From assembly GCA_003991915.1 (NCBI GenBank), contig RQTK01000804.1:165826-229825 (forward strand): DNA of 64,000 bases, in the 5' to 3' direction. The notes below the pieces were generated by a model. It saw only the letters and a list, made by a program, of their open reading frames with translations, did not search any database and was not told the origin of the DNA. This DNA is from Elysia chlorotica. Lineage: Eukaryota > Mollusca > Gastropoda > Plakobranchidae. Each line of letters opens with the position of its first letter. Position 1 is the first letter of the stretch. This document shows positions 29,246 through 39,800 of the stretch, in pieces. Position numbers and translations under genes: made by a program.

Positions 29246-29562
29246 GTTTGCATTAATAGCTGTAGATTATTGTACAACGCATTATAGTTTAAAGTAAATT
29301 TGCTAAGACTTCCTTCACACACGATATCTAGGATAATTTTATATAATTGGGTGGGTAATGAATGAATGTGCTTATATTTATTATGAATGGCTTTAAACGA
29401 ATGTATATCCTTGAGATATTGATGAAACTGTACGAATGTATAATAAATATCCCCTACGTTTGTCTCACTGTATGAATTGTTAATAATATTTTGATTGTAC
29501 GCTTTACATAGTTCGTGTAATTTTTTAATATCGTCATTTGCCGATAGGATTAAATTTGACAT
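29242..29562 (-). CDS. Unknown 106-residue helical protein
   Basis: Starts at ATG 29562, overlaps the upstream gene by 29 bp and the downstream gene by four. It is all helical by composition, soluble, with no motif recognised. The tight packing in a three-gene cluster suggests co-transcription with the two flanking membrane proteins. Confidence 0.55.
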   Translation of the reverse strand: MSNLILSANDDIKKLHELCKAYNQNIINNSYSETNVGDIYYTFVQFHQYLKDIHSFKAIHNKYKHIHSLPTQLYKIILDIVCEGSLSKFTLNYNALYNNLQLLMQT

Positions 29563-29908
29563 AACGATACAGATAGATGAAGCCAGCGGTTAACAAACCC
29601 AAATTTGCCACAAACCCGATTGCGTTCATAATAAAAAATTTCAATATACGTGGCATAAACGCTTCTTCAAGTAACATTTTATGAATAGGTACTTTATCTA
29701 TACAATACTCATAATCTGAAGCGTTAGTTAATCTAGAAGCAGAATAATGCTGCTTTTTTGGTAATAATTTCATCAAATCTTGTATCTTTGTCATATCGTT
29801 TTTATTCGGTATATACTGTACCCTAGCATTCAAACTTGTTACGGGTCTTTGAAATTGAGAAAATACAGCACCAAAATTTATAATACAAAATAGGAATGTA
29901 TATTTCAT
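29534..29908 (-). CDS. Small type I membrane protein
   Basis: The 124-residue protein starts at ATG 29908; the longer frame has no useful ATG and would run through an intergenic repeat. It has a signal peptide (MKYTFLFCIINFGAVFSQ), a short ectodomain with a lone NAS site, and a C-terminal membrane helix (AIGFVANLGLLTAGFIYLY) followed by a short basic tail. This is a typical small envelope protein layout. Family not recognised. Confidence 0.6.
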   Translation of the reverse strand: MKYTFLFCIINFGAVFSQFQRPVTSLNARVQYIPNKNDMTKIQDLMKLLPKKQHYSASRLTNASDYEYCIDKVPIHKMLLEEAFMPRILKFFIMNAIGFVANLGLLTAGFIYLYRYVKFNPIGK

Positions 29909-29974
29909 CTTGAAGTATGTAATGTGGTTATGAAGAAATCTATATACATACAAATAATTCACGAGTTTTTTTAA

Positions 29975-30250
29975 AATTTTGTAAAGTATATATTTGAGTT
30001 TACGGTATTCCACAAACAACGAACGTTATCCGTAAACTTAGAATTTAGACTTGGGAAATTTTAAAAAAGTTATAAGGCACACAACGAATGCATGTCTGTA
30101 CGGTATTCCGTAAACTTAGAATTTACACTTAGGAAATTTAAAAAAAAAAGACATGATTTCGTTGAACAACGAACGTAGAATTTAAGAATTTACACTTAGG
30201 AATTAAAAAAAAAGTTATAAAGACACGATTTCGTTCAACAACGAACGTGT
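29975..30250. repeat. Intergenic repeat array with TTTACGG motif and gene-end duplications
   Basis: The array contains GAGTTTACGG (29996-30005) facing CCGTAAACTTA (30030-30040), another CCGTAAACTTAGAATTTACA copy at ~30109 and a degenerate one at ~30183, each followed by an A-rich run. Interleaved are three versions of a segment like TTCGT(T/C)(C/G)AACAACGAACGT (about 30013, 30158 and 30231). The last of these is the 3' end of the 30215-30811 gene. The region therefore looks like repeated copying of a gene end plus the dispersed motif. Confidence 0.7.
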
Positions 30251-30811
30251 GTCTGGATAAGAATCAAACGCCATAACGCGTATTTCGTTATAGGTTAATA
30301 AAAACTCTACACCAGGCACTGAAACGTATCCGTCTTCAAAGATTTCACCGTTAGTAAAGTCAACATTTGGTTTAATATCAATAACGTACTCAGAGTTTGT
30401 AATAACATTCATAAGATAGCAAACGATTGTTTCAAGAGAACATTTAGAAATTTTACATAAATCGTCTAAAGACGGGTATGTATTTATACGATCTTCTCTC
30501 ATTTTCAATTTGTGTTTTATAATAGCATGGGGACACTTATTCCTCCTCGGTGATGTCCATGTTGGTTGATTACCAATACAGTCGGCTACGGGGCATGATA
30601 AGACTAAAAACACTTCTCCGGTAGAATTACATGTAGAACACTTGTAAGTTCGTTTATTCTCATATCGGCTACATTGAAAATAACATCCATCGTGTTCACA
30701 ATTGTATTCGGTAAACTCGATAACTCCATCATTACAAAACACGCAAGGTGTCGGTGGTGGTGGAGTAAGAACATCGAAATACTGCTTCGAAACAGGATAA
30801 TAACCAAACAT
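30215..30811 (-). CDS. Cys-rich, probably zinc-binding protein
   Basis: A 198-residue protein from ATG 30811. The N-terminal half is Cys/His-rich: CxxC (PCVFC), C-x2-H-x3-C-x3-C, CxxC (KCSTC), then C-x4-C and CPH. This suggests two or more zinc-binding modules, possibly RING- or ribbon-like, though the spacing does not match a canonical RING. The C-terminal half is a small globular domain. The last codons lie in an intergenic repeat. Mollusc herpesviruses encode several RING-type proteins, but I cannot confirm that class here. Confidence 0.6.
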   Translation of the reverse strand: MFGYYPVSKQYFDVLTPPPPTPCVFCNDGVIEFTEYNCEHDGCYFQCSRYENKRTYKCSTCNSTGEVFLVLSCPVADCIGNQPTWTSPRRNKCPHAIIKHKLKMREDRINTYPSLDDLCKISKCSLETIVCYLMNVITNSEYVIDIKPNVDFTNGEIFEDGYVSVPGVEFLLTYNEIRVMAFDSYPDTRSLLNEIVSL

Positions 30812-30875
30812 TTTGGCAAATAAATGAAGATTTAAAATACACGAGTCACTTTTATAATAAAATAGAATTACATCA

Positions 30876-31502
30876 TTATAAAGAGTTGGCTTTCAACCAT
30901 TTGACACTGGGCATAACGGGTATAACGTTACTATGAGCGATTCTAGTGGTGTCTTCATTATACTTCCATTTGGATCTATTTATGTGATATAATCTAGTCG
31001 TTAATAAACTATATACACGTAGTTTTTGAGACGAAGAAAAAGATGATCGGCATATACTCATAACGGCTTGATGAAATGTACAAGATATTTGTTTCTGCCA
31101 TGGTTTTGTTGGAGTTTCGTATATTTTACGATTAGAAGTCGTTTTTAACTCGATTAAGAATAATAAGTGCGCATCTGGTATGTATAAGACTAAATCGCAC
31201 CGCTTAGTTTGATTGTAAAAGAATGATACTTCTTTGTATACATAACAGGGGTAATCTGTATTCTCACCGCAATGTTTTCTGACGACACTATTTATTTTCT
31301 GTAATAGTGATTTTACCGCCGAAGTGCGCAAAGAAGTTCGTAAATCACTAGTTCTATGTATGTGTTTGATGAGTAAATTTTGTATACGAGAATGTCTCGA
31401 AATGCCTCTTTTACAGAAATTTATCGTTTTGTCCGCTATTTTATCGGGTTTTTTATTTCTTTTTAAAACGTAGTATGAGGTTAGTCTTGACTGACTGTAC
31501 AT
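30876..31502 (-). CDS. UL24-like PD-(D/E)XK nuclease
   Basis: A 208-residue protein from ATG 31502. Residues 101-124 read RCD103LVLYIPDAHLLFLIE118LK120TT, the core of the PD-(D/E)XK nuclease fold, and match the herpesvirus UL24 signature (R-x-D-L-x-L ... IELKT). A glutamate upstream (E91) and a later Q (W-x-K-Q) fit the family. UL24 proteins are conserved across herpesviruses, act in the nucleus and are predicted nucleases. The gene is head to head with the origin-binding helicase. The sequence is short and basic at the N-terminus, as in UL24. Confidence 0.65.
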   Translation of the reverse strand: MYSQSRLTSYYVLKRNKKPDKIADKTINFCKRGISRHSRIQNLLIKHIHRTSDLRTSLRTSAVKSLLQKINSVVRKHCGENTDYPCYVYKEVSFFYNQTKRCDLVLYIPDAHLLFLIELKTTSNRKIYETPTKPWQKQISCTFHQAVMSICRSSFSSSQKLRVYSLLTTRLYHINRSKWKYNEDTTRIAHSNVIPVMPSVKWLKANSL

Positions 31503-31576
31503 TATGGTATACCATCACAATTGAACAGAAAGATTATATAATATACAAAATTATCGATGGTTGTTTATTTGATACC

Positions 31577-33829
31577 ATGGATTTGTGCGATTTAAAGGCC
31601 AAATTTAATATTACTACCAACGTATCCCGCAAAACGAAGAAGAAAAAGTCTGCTGTAAAAAAACGAACCAAACACGATGAAATATCAAAATTACGATCAA
31701 AAATTAAACTTTCTTATATACAAAACATGCATAGATTGTGTTCACCTGAGTTGGTGACTATTAACGAACGATATATATCCAATAATAATAAATTGGTAGA
31801 TTCAATGAAAAGTATACTGGAAAATCATCAGATTTCTCATAAAATTTGCATCATCAATTCGTCTATGGGTACTGGTAAATCGTCATTAATCAAGCAATGG
31901 TGCGAAAATCGTAATGTATTAGTTATAGGCGCTAGAATTACATTTTGCGATATGATGACTACGTTGTTGAATTTAGAAAATTATCAAACGACGGCGGTCA
32001 AGCCGTTTTCCGTATTTAATCAGCCGAGATTAGTCGTACAATTGCAATCCATAATAAAATTCGAAGGTATTCTAACACCAAAATGCACCATAACGTGTTC
32101 TTACAATTTCTTAATTTTAGACGAATTTGTTAGTATATGTCAACAGTTAATCTCTGAAGTATCAGACTATAAAACTAGACTCAATATTACCAAAGCCTTC
32201 ACAAACCTCATAAACGTTATACCCAATGTAATTATCTCGGATGCTCATATAACCACGCATTATATACGCTTTGTGCAAAACTGTTTGATATGGTCTTGTC
32301 AACGAGATCCTAAATATTTTATATTCAATAATTTATACAAACCAAAATCTCTCGATATTAGATTGTACACAGGAGGCATGTCTATGACACTGAACGCTTA
32401 TCGAAATTACGTTAATCGCGTTGTAAAAAAAAGGAATAATTTAGTGTATAGAATTAATGCGACGATATTGAATATAGAGAAGAAATTATCACCGAGAATC
32501 TTCGATTCGCATATACCGTATATAGCGACTTTAGGCTACGCTTATAAACAGTTTGGAGCAGGATATTGGAAAAGAGATTTGGGATACGTTATTTGTAAAA
32601 AACTTCAAACTTCCGAACGTGGTATATCTATCATTTGTATAAGTAAACGAGTTGCCAATTTCATATACGCTGCATTAAGTTACTTGTATCCATCTAAAAC
32701 TATTGCTCTGCTTACAGGAGACGAATGTATAAACGTTGACGCGAAAGAATTATGCGAGTCTACGCGAAATGAAGCTGTTTTAAAAGATATCGACGCTTTA
32801 ATCTACACCAATGCGTTGAGCATAGGCATAGATTTTAATACTGACGAATGCGCCGATTACACTTTCTTAGTAATACCTTCTGCGAAATATTGTTCTTCTA
32901 TAACGAACGTTATTCAAAGTATAGGTAGAACGCGAAGAATTAAGAATTTATACATTTATTACGACAATTCGGCATTGCCCGATCTAGAGGAATTTGATAG
33001 TAAAATGGAACAACTGTACGAATCACCACAATTAATACCACATCGCGATGATGAGCCGAGTTATATCATGAATTATATGAGTGAATTATATATTCGCGAA
33101 GTTAGTTTAAATGAAAGAATCGATGTATTTACAGATGTTTTATTGGAAATCTTAAAGTGTGATTATAACGTAAGATCGGTTAGAAATTTAGAAGCCGTCA
33201 ACAGTACAAATGTGTTAATTAGATCCGATACGACTTTAGAGATATTTGAAAAATACTATACAGACTTTAACTTAGACGAAAATATCATAAACAAGTACTT
33301 TCAGATTAATCTAAACGATTTGTTCGAATATATACATTTCTCTAAAAAAGATGTTTTTCATAAAATAGAAACTATACTACAATTGATAAATTTGTTTCAA
33401 ACCCCACAATGTTGTTGGAGAGTGTACAAATCTATAAACTGGAAAGAAATGATTAAACACGCCATTTACAGCAAATCTGTTTCGATAGCAGAAACTTCAT
33501 CGTCGGAGTATTTACACAATTTGCAAATTTTAACTAAATATAAACTATACGAATTATACACCCATCGACCTCGCAGTAAATTGTCGTACGACGCGTTTAT
33601 TAAAGTATTCGATGCATTAGATTCCATCATTTCAGAATCAAACGAAAGCGCGTTATATACATTACACGATCTGACGGTGTCTAGTATTAAAACTCCTCAC
33701 GAAAGTTTCGATTTAGACAGACTGACCGACAATTGCATCGTAAAAAGGTATGGAAAATATTCTATAAATCCCATAGAATTGGACATACATATAGATTTAC
33801 TCATGTATAATTTTGTGTGCTGTACCTAA
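31577..33829 (+). CDS. UL9-type origin-binding helicase
   Basis: A 750-residue protein from ATG 31577. ATG 31475 is also in frame but would overlap the divergent gene, and a TATA-like TATATAATATA at ~31534 lies between. Superfamily 2 motifs in order: P-loop SSMGTGKSS (~residue 96), motif II LILDEF with 'VSICQQL' (~180; compare UL9 'LVLDEVMSTLGQL'), 'NVIISDAHIT' (motif III-like), and QSIGRTRR (~447, motif VI). This matches the herpesvirus origin-binding protein family, which unwinds the replication origin. The C-terminal ~250 residues, where DNA binding would lie, are not recognisable. The 3' end overlaps the convergent C48 gene by 29 bp. Confidence 0.75.
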   Translation: MDLCDLKAKFNITTNVSRKTKKKKSAVKKRTKHDEISKLRSKIKLSYIQNMHRLCSPELVTINERYISNNNKLVDSMKSILENHQISHKICIINSSMGTGKSSLIKQWCENRNVLVIGARITFCDMMTTLLNLENYQTTAVKPFSVFNQPRLVVQLQSIIKFEGILTPKCTITCSYNFLILDEFVSICQQLISEVSDYKTRLNITKAFTNLINVIPNVIISDAHITTHYIRFVQNCLIWSCQRDPKYFIFNNLYKPKSLDIRLYTGGMSMTLNAYRNYVNRVVKKRNNLVYRINATILNIEKKLSPRIFDSHIPYIATLGYAYKQFGAGYWKRDLGYVICKKLQTSERGISIICISKRVANFIYAALSYLYPSKTIALLTGDECINVDAKELCESTRNEAVLKDIDALIYTNALSIGIDFNTDECADYTFLVIPSAKYCSSITNVIQSIGRTRRIKNLYIYYDNSALPDLEEFDSKMEQLYESPQLIPHRDDEPSYIMNYMSELYIREVSLNERIDVFTDVLLEILKCDYNVRSVRNLEAVNSTNVLIRSDTTLEIFEKYYTDFNLDENIINKYFQINLNDLFEYIHFSKKDVFHKIETILQLINLFQTPQCCWRVYKSINWKEMIKHAIYSKSVSIAETSSSEYLHNLQILTKYKLYELYTHRPRSKLSYDAFIKVFDALDSIISESNESALYTLHDLTVSSIKTPHESFDLDRLTDNCIVKRYGKYSINPIELDIHIDLLMYNFVCCT

Positions 33830-36800
33830 TCCTGTTTTCAATATATTCACTTACTTCAGCTCTAAACGCATGTATCGAAAATTCATCAGTCGTTACCCAT
33901 TCTTTTCGTTGCGCTCTCTTGGCATCTATTAAATCTTTAGCGTATTTCATTAGAAATACCCCACAGGAATGTCCATCTTTTTGTTTTGGAATAGTGTGGT
34001 TGTGACGTATCGTATAACTTGGAAAATAGATTAACAATTGTTGTAGTATATCGCTGTGTCTATTGTCAGCACCGCTATTATAATATAAGCTATCATAAAT
34101 GAAAATATCTTTGGTTTCTTTATGTATATAATATAACCAATAATGAAAATTATCTTGTACCATACCTATTATAACATCGATACCGTCAAACATGTGAGCT
34201 TTTGGTGGCAGCAGTAATAAATCTACTTTACGTCTAAAATAATAACAAATGTGTTTGTTGGGAGGATCCATAAGTAGCGAATTGATGTAATAATTTATAA
34301 CTTCTGAGGATACATACTCGTTAGGTCGATTTTTAAATTTTATATAATCTTCTCTCGATATAAATAAGGGGTTTGTATTCTCTTTAACGACAGAAAAAGT
34401 CATATTCGTATTATCTAGTAAATGCACGGCTCGGATAAGCTTTGTCGTATCTGCTAATGACGACTTGGTCATGAAACCATTTTGAGATGAACTATAAATT
34501 ACATTCATTTTCGTAGGATATATATTTTTTAGGCGCTCTATTATAGAATCTACATCGTCGATGAGGTTTGTTTTATTGATAACTACTGTACGATTATCCG
34601 AATTAGGATTATAACCTAACGAAATAGTAGAACCGCTGTAAATATCTGTAATATCTGAAATAACCATATCATCATCATCATCATTCCTTGGACGTTGTTC
34701 AGTATATGACTGTAGTATAGTACGAAGTAGATTATGACAATTATCCATCGAAAACGTTATTTCGCTAGATAATTTTTTAATTTTGCTAGCCATATTCCAT
34801 ATGGCGTAGTATTGAGAATATTCCCCCGAAACATTTAATGATGATATGGTATTTACAACATGATTTTCTTTTACTGATGTGCGGTTATATTTTATAAATC
34901 CGACCGGCCGATACATAAGATGGGGATTTAAAAACTTGTAGAAATCATTGTCCAAGTTAATATTTGGTGTGTATATATTAGTTTTTACCAATGATTTTCC
35001 ATCACCGGATCTATTGATAAGAATTTCGACATAAACGTAGTATTCCGTAGACAATTTGCAAATTACATGCTGCGAAGATAAACAATTGGCTAAATCCTCA
35101 ATTGTATTCCAACTACTCGACATGTTTAGATAGTCGTATACACTCTTCTCGTCGTTACAAATTGGATAGAAATACATATCGTGATTGTTGTTATAATGCG
35201 GATAGGGAGGAACAACTAATGCATTGAGCTTGGATATGATAATGTTTAGTAAATCATTGCGTAGAAACCCTTTTAAATGTGGTAAATGAATATTATCCAA
35301 CGATCCGCGGTAGAATAACGAATTTGAGCTCACGGATTTGAATACGTTAGTTCGAAAATAAAGACTAACGGGTTTAGTAGCCGTTTCGAAATTTGTTAAA
35401 TTCTCATTGATCAGTTTATCCACATTTCTGTAAAGTATGTGAGTAACGAATAAATCAACCAACATTAGCTTTTGAACGACAAAGGTTATTTTCTTTTCGT
35501 TAAAATGTAAGTCTTTGGGATAAACTGGCATTTTTGTATACGCAGATACGTTATTAACCACCTCTGTATTAGAAATTGGTTCTACGTGATATTTGTACAC
35601 GATGTGTAAACGAGGGAGTACAACGAATAAAATCTTTGAGTGTTCGATAAACAAGATTTTCGTATTAGACTCGATGATATTCTTCTTTTTCATATTGATT
35701 TGGTTGTAATCTATAAACACGATCATATCTTCTGGATAGAATTTTTGACAAAGAGTAACGTATTTTTTAACAACGTCGCCTCCGTATATAAAATCTCGCA
35801 TTGTGGATACAATTTTATCGTTATACATTTGTATTGGAGGAAATTTTATCATTACGTCTTTCTTTGGGTCAATGGCTAAACCAAACAATCCAAGCTCTTT
35901 CGCGTAAGTTTTCATTAACTCGACGTCGTGTTCGTAATTAAAAGTATCGTCATTATCCTTTCGTAATAATTCTCGAACAATATCTAAATCAGCACCATCT
36001 AGAAATTTATTGTATATATTTCCTAGCTTGTATACACAAGACGGTCCGGGTTTTGAATAAATATGCGGTTTTATAGAATCTTCTATACCAAAATGGCTAT
36101 AAGCGTTCATAATATCGACAATTACTCGGTTGCCGTAGCTTTTATACCACAAATATGAATTTTCTAGATTAGAAGAATAATTGGTAATGATATGAATCTT
36201 TTTCTTTTTTATATTGACGATACAAACCATGTAAAAGTTTTCTTTTTCTAACGCTACTGGTATAATGAACAGATTGCACGAAGAAACGAAGAAATCTTCC
36301 AATAAACGAGAGAATCTGGATTTGTTGTAATCAGTCAATACAGGTATAATCATAATAGCGTCCAATTCATAATTCCACTCATTATATAACTTCGTAGTCA
36401 CATAACCTTTAGCCGTTACTATATCGTATGCATTCATAGTTGCGTCAAAGTATAATTTGTTCATTTCCAATATTTCGACGGTCTGTTTATAGACTTCCGG
36501 CCATTTCGGTTTATCATACTTGGCGGGTTCGTATTGTTTCCACTTATTGTACGAAAGTTTCAATTCATTTTCAGTCATTTTAAACGAAGTAGATCTTTTC
36601 AGCGCTTTTCGTATATCATTTTCGGGGGGTTTGCTAGGCTCGGCGTCTACACGCTTAATTTTGGATTTTTTAGACTCGTAGGACGGATTATCGTTCGATT
36701 TGCGTTTACTACCACCGCGTATAATTTTTGACGATTTTGAAACATCATTGGGTTTTGGAGTAGATTTGTTGCTTGTTTGTTCATCGTCACTACTGTCTAA

Positions 36801-39800
36801 AAATTCCACAGATTTATATGATTTTTTTGGACTAACTTTTGTTGGTGTAGAAGGTTTAAAATTGGAAGACTTATCGAGTTTGATGACTGGTTGTTTTTTT
36901 GCACCGCTTATTTTTTTCTCTGTTGTTGAGGTCTTTCTAGGCACGTGCACACGTTTGGTATCTAACGATTTGTTAACGATTTGCGGTGTTACTGTACGAT
37001 TAAATGTTTTATTATGTTCTATTATAGCATCTATCACCACTTTAGGCCAATATTTTGCGTTTTTGGAATGATTGGGAATATTAGCATAAAAGTATTTGTT
37101 AACTATATATTTTTCTATAGTATTATGTTCTTTCGTCAGTTTTAATTTGTCTATAATGTGCGTATGCTCTACAACATCATTTTTAACGTCTATCACTATA
37201 CCGGTCCAGACATTATTCGTTAGATTACGATCGCTTACTATAATGTACCGATGCACAGTCTTTAATTTTCTGTCAAAAAATGAACTAAATTTATCGTTTT
37301 CATAGTCGATATAAATCAAATTGGATTTGTTTTTAACTACGTTCATATTAGCCAGAACGTGAGCATAGATCATTTTCATTTCGGTTTTAAAATCTGAATG
37401 GTCTCCTTCCAATCTGGTCATTTTAGATTGAACAAATGTTATGGGTTTCAACGGAGGTGCGGTTGGTAAATTATCCATTGGATACGGAACATTGGGTGGG
37501 GGCATATTGGTTTCGAAATGTTTACGATTTTTCTCTAATCTCCCGGAAAGTTTGGCTTGTAGTGTTTTATAATAGTCGGCATGATATCTCATTTTGGTGA
37601 TTGAACTGTCGAATACGTTGACATAATACTGAGGACAATAAGCTACGATTTGAGCTTGTGTCCATTGGTTAGTATTATAATGTCTTTTTTTGAAATTTTC
37701 AATCTCCTTTTTAACTTCGATAGCCTTTGCTTGAATTCTTAATCTTGTACGAAATTGAATCCAATTCATATACCACTTAACGTTATCGTCCATTTCGATC
37801 GGGGTGTAGTCGTTTGATAGATGACGTTTAAATACTTGCAGAACATAATTCCTAAACGCTTTACGGCACAGAGTTTCTCGTAATGCTAAAGCATTCGCTT
37901 GTAGTGTAGAACTAGAGTATTTTTGCGTATCTAGCGATAAAAAGAATTCGGTTTCGATGCTCATACTGGCTATGTCGTATATCGTCAGATCTTTAAAATA
38001 CATTTCTCGTTTTTCTTGCCTTCTTAGTCCGAAATGAAATACGTGTTTAGTCGAGTTTATCAGTTTCGATTCGAAATCATCCTTATTATCAGAGAACGGA
38101 GCGTTATTGGTTATACTGTCCATAATGTTTTGAGGAATAATTTGTTCTTCTGCCATTATCCATAACTTTATGTTAGCCGATGTAAGATTTACCACTTTGG
38201 CCGGTTCTTTATTTTTAAAGAAAGTATTGTATATACTGATATATTTCTGCTGACCGGGTTTACGTTTGTCCGGAAATTCATTACCTTGCGGCGATAATGC
38301 TCGAGACGGTCTTTCTTCTTCTTCATCTCTTTCTTTGGGAACGCGATTTGGTCTAATTGAACCCGAAGTCGAAGTAAATGTAGCTATCGTATCTTCATCT
38401 TCGAGTGGCTCCTCCCTTAAATTGCCAAGTCCAGACTCGTTTAATACTTGTTGTAATAGATCTGTGTTTATCAGTTTCGCTTGTCTTTCGTTTAGCGGTT
38501 TATGAACATCCTCTTCTTCATCTCGACGTGCTATAGGATATGTCAACAATCGGTTAATGTACTGCTTAGGAACAGAACTTTCTTTGCCTTCTGTTATTGC
38601 TAATTTTTTAAATTCTAAATACCTTTCAGAGTCCTTTACACCATCGTACACCGATTTGTTCATAATATATTTCATCGCATTTTCAGAAGGACCGCTAGAA
38701 TCGGGAACTTGTTTGTTTTGCACGCTACGCGAATGCGCGTGTTCAACTCCGGTAACATTAACCAACGGCTGAAACGTTTCCGATAATCCCGCATAGTCAA
38801 TACCGTTTGTAGCTCTATCCAGAGGTATTTGCGTGCTAAGAATGTTAATTTCGTAATCGTCCTCTCTAGCGTCCTCTTGTAACACGATTGGTTTAGCAAT
38901 GGGATTTTGATAGAGCATGTTATCAATTTCCACACCGGCTTCGGCATCTAAATTTTGTTCATCTTTAGTCATATTAGTTATCAATTGATCCCAATCCTCA
39001 TTCTCGATGTTTCCATTGTCTTGTAATAGCTGTGAAATCATAGAGTCTAGGTACTTTTCGGATAGATATTCGCTTTTATTTTCGGATTCATCCGATTCAT
39101 CTTCGCCATCATATGTAAACGCTTCCATGAATCTTTCGATAGATGAAAATTCTAAAGCCATTCCGGCTTCTGCATCTTCTCCGGCCGCTTCTATCATTTC
39201 ATCTACTAGTTCCTGATATCGACGTTGTTGAGTTTCGCAATATCCTACCAGTTCATGGTGATCGCAATAACACGTTCGAAAACTAGGCGTCCATTTATCT
39301 TCTTCTAGGTATTCTCCTTTATAATAACTCGTCGTTCCTTGTAAAGGACAATATGTAGAAGTATGAATATAACTACAAACTTTACAAATTAAATGAATTT
39401 TGTTTATATTGTGCGATTTCGCAATTTGTTTTCTCAACGGATCGGATTGTAGCAAGGGGTATAGATATAAAGGATCTACGTATTGACTAGGAAATAATTG
39501 CCTGATATTCTCAACTCTAGGAAATTGTAACGAAATTCCTTTCTCGGGATCAACTGAAATAGATACGTCTACAAATTCGGGAGATAAAGGATCGTTAGGA
39601 TCTAGCACAGATAATAGATTTTTAAGTTTAAAAGCGGTAACTCGCATTAAACGTCCAAATTTTTTCAAACGTTCTTCATTCACGCCTCTGCCACTAGTTC
39701 TATCGTCGTTAACGTCTACCGCGTATTTTCGCATTTTAGCACCCCAATTAGACAAGATTTTTGTGATTTTGAATCGAATTTCGGTCTTTGACTCATCTTT

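Noticed and set aside
30215-30811. Canonical RING-finger E3 ligase
   Set aside because: Cys/His spacing does not match C3HC4 or C4C4 spacing, so only a general zinc-binding call is made.
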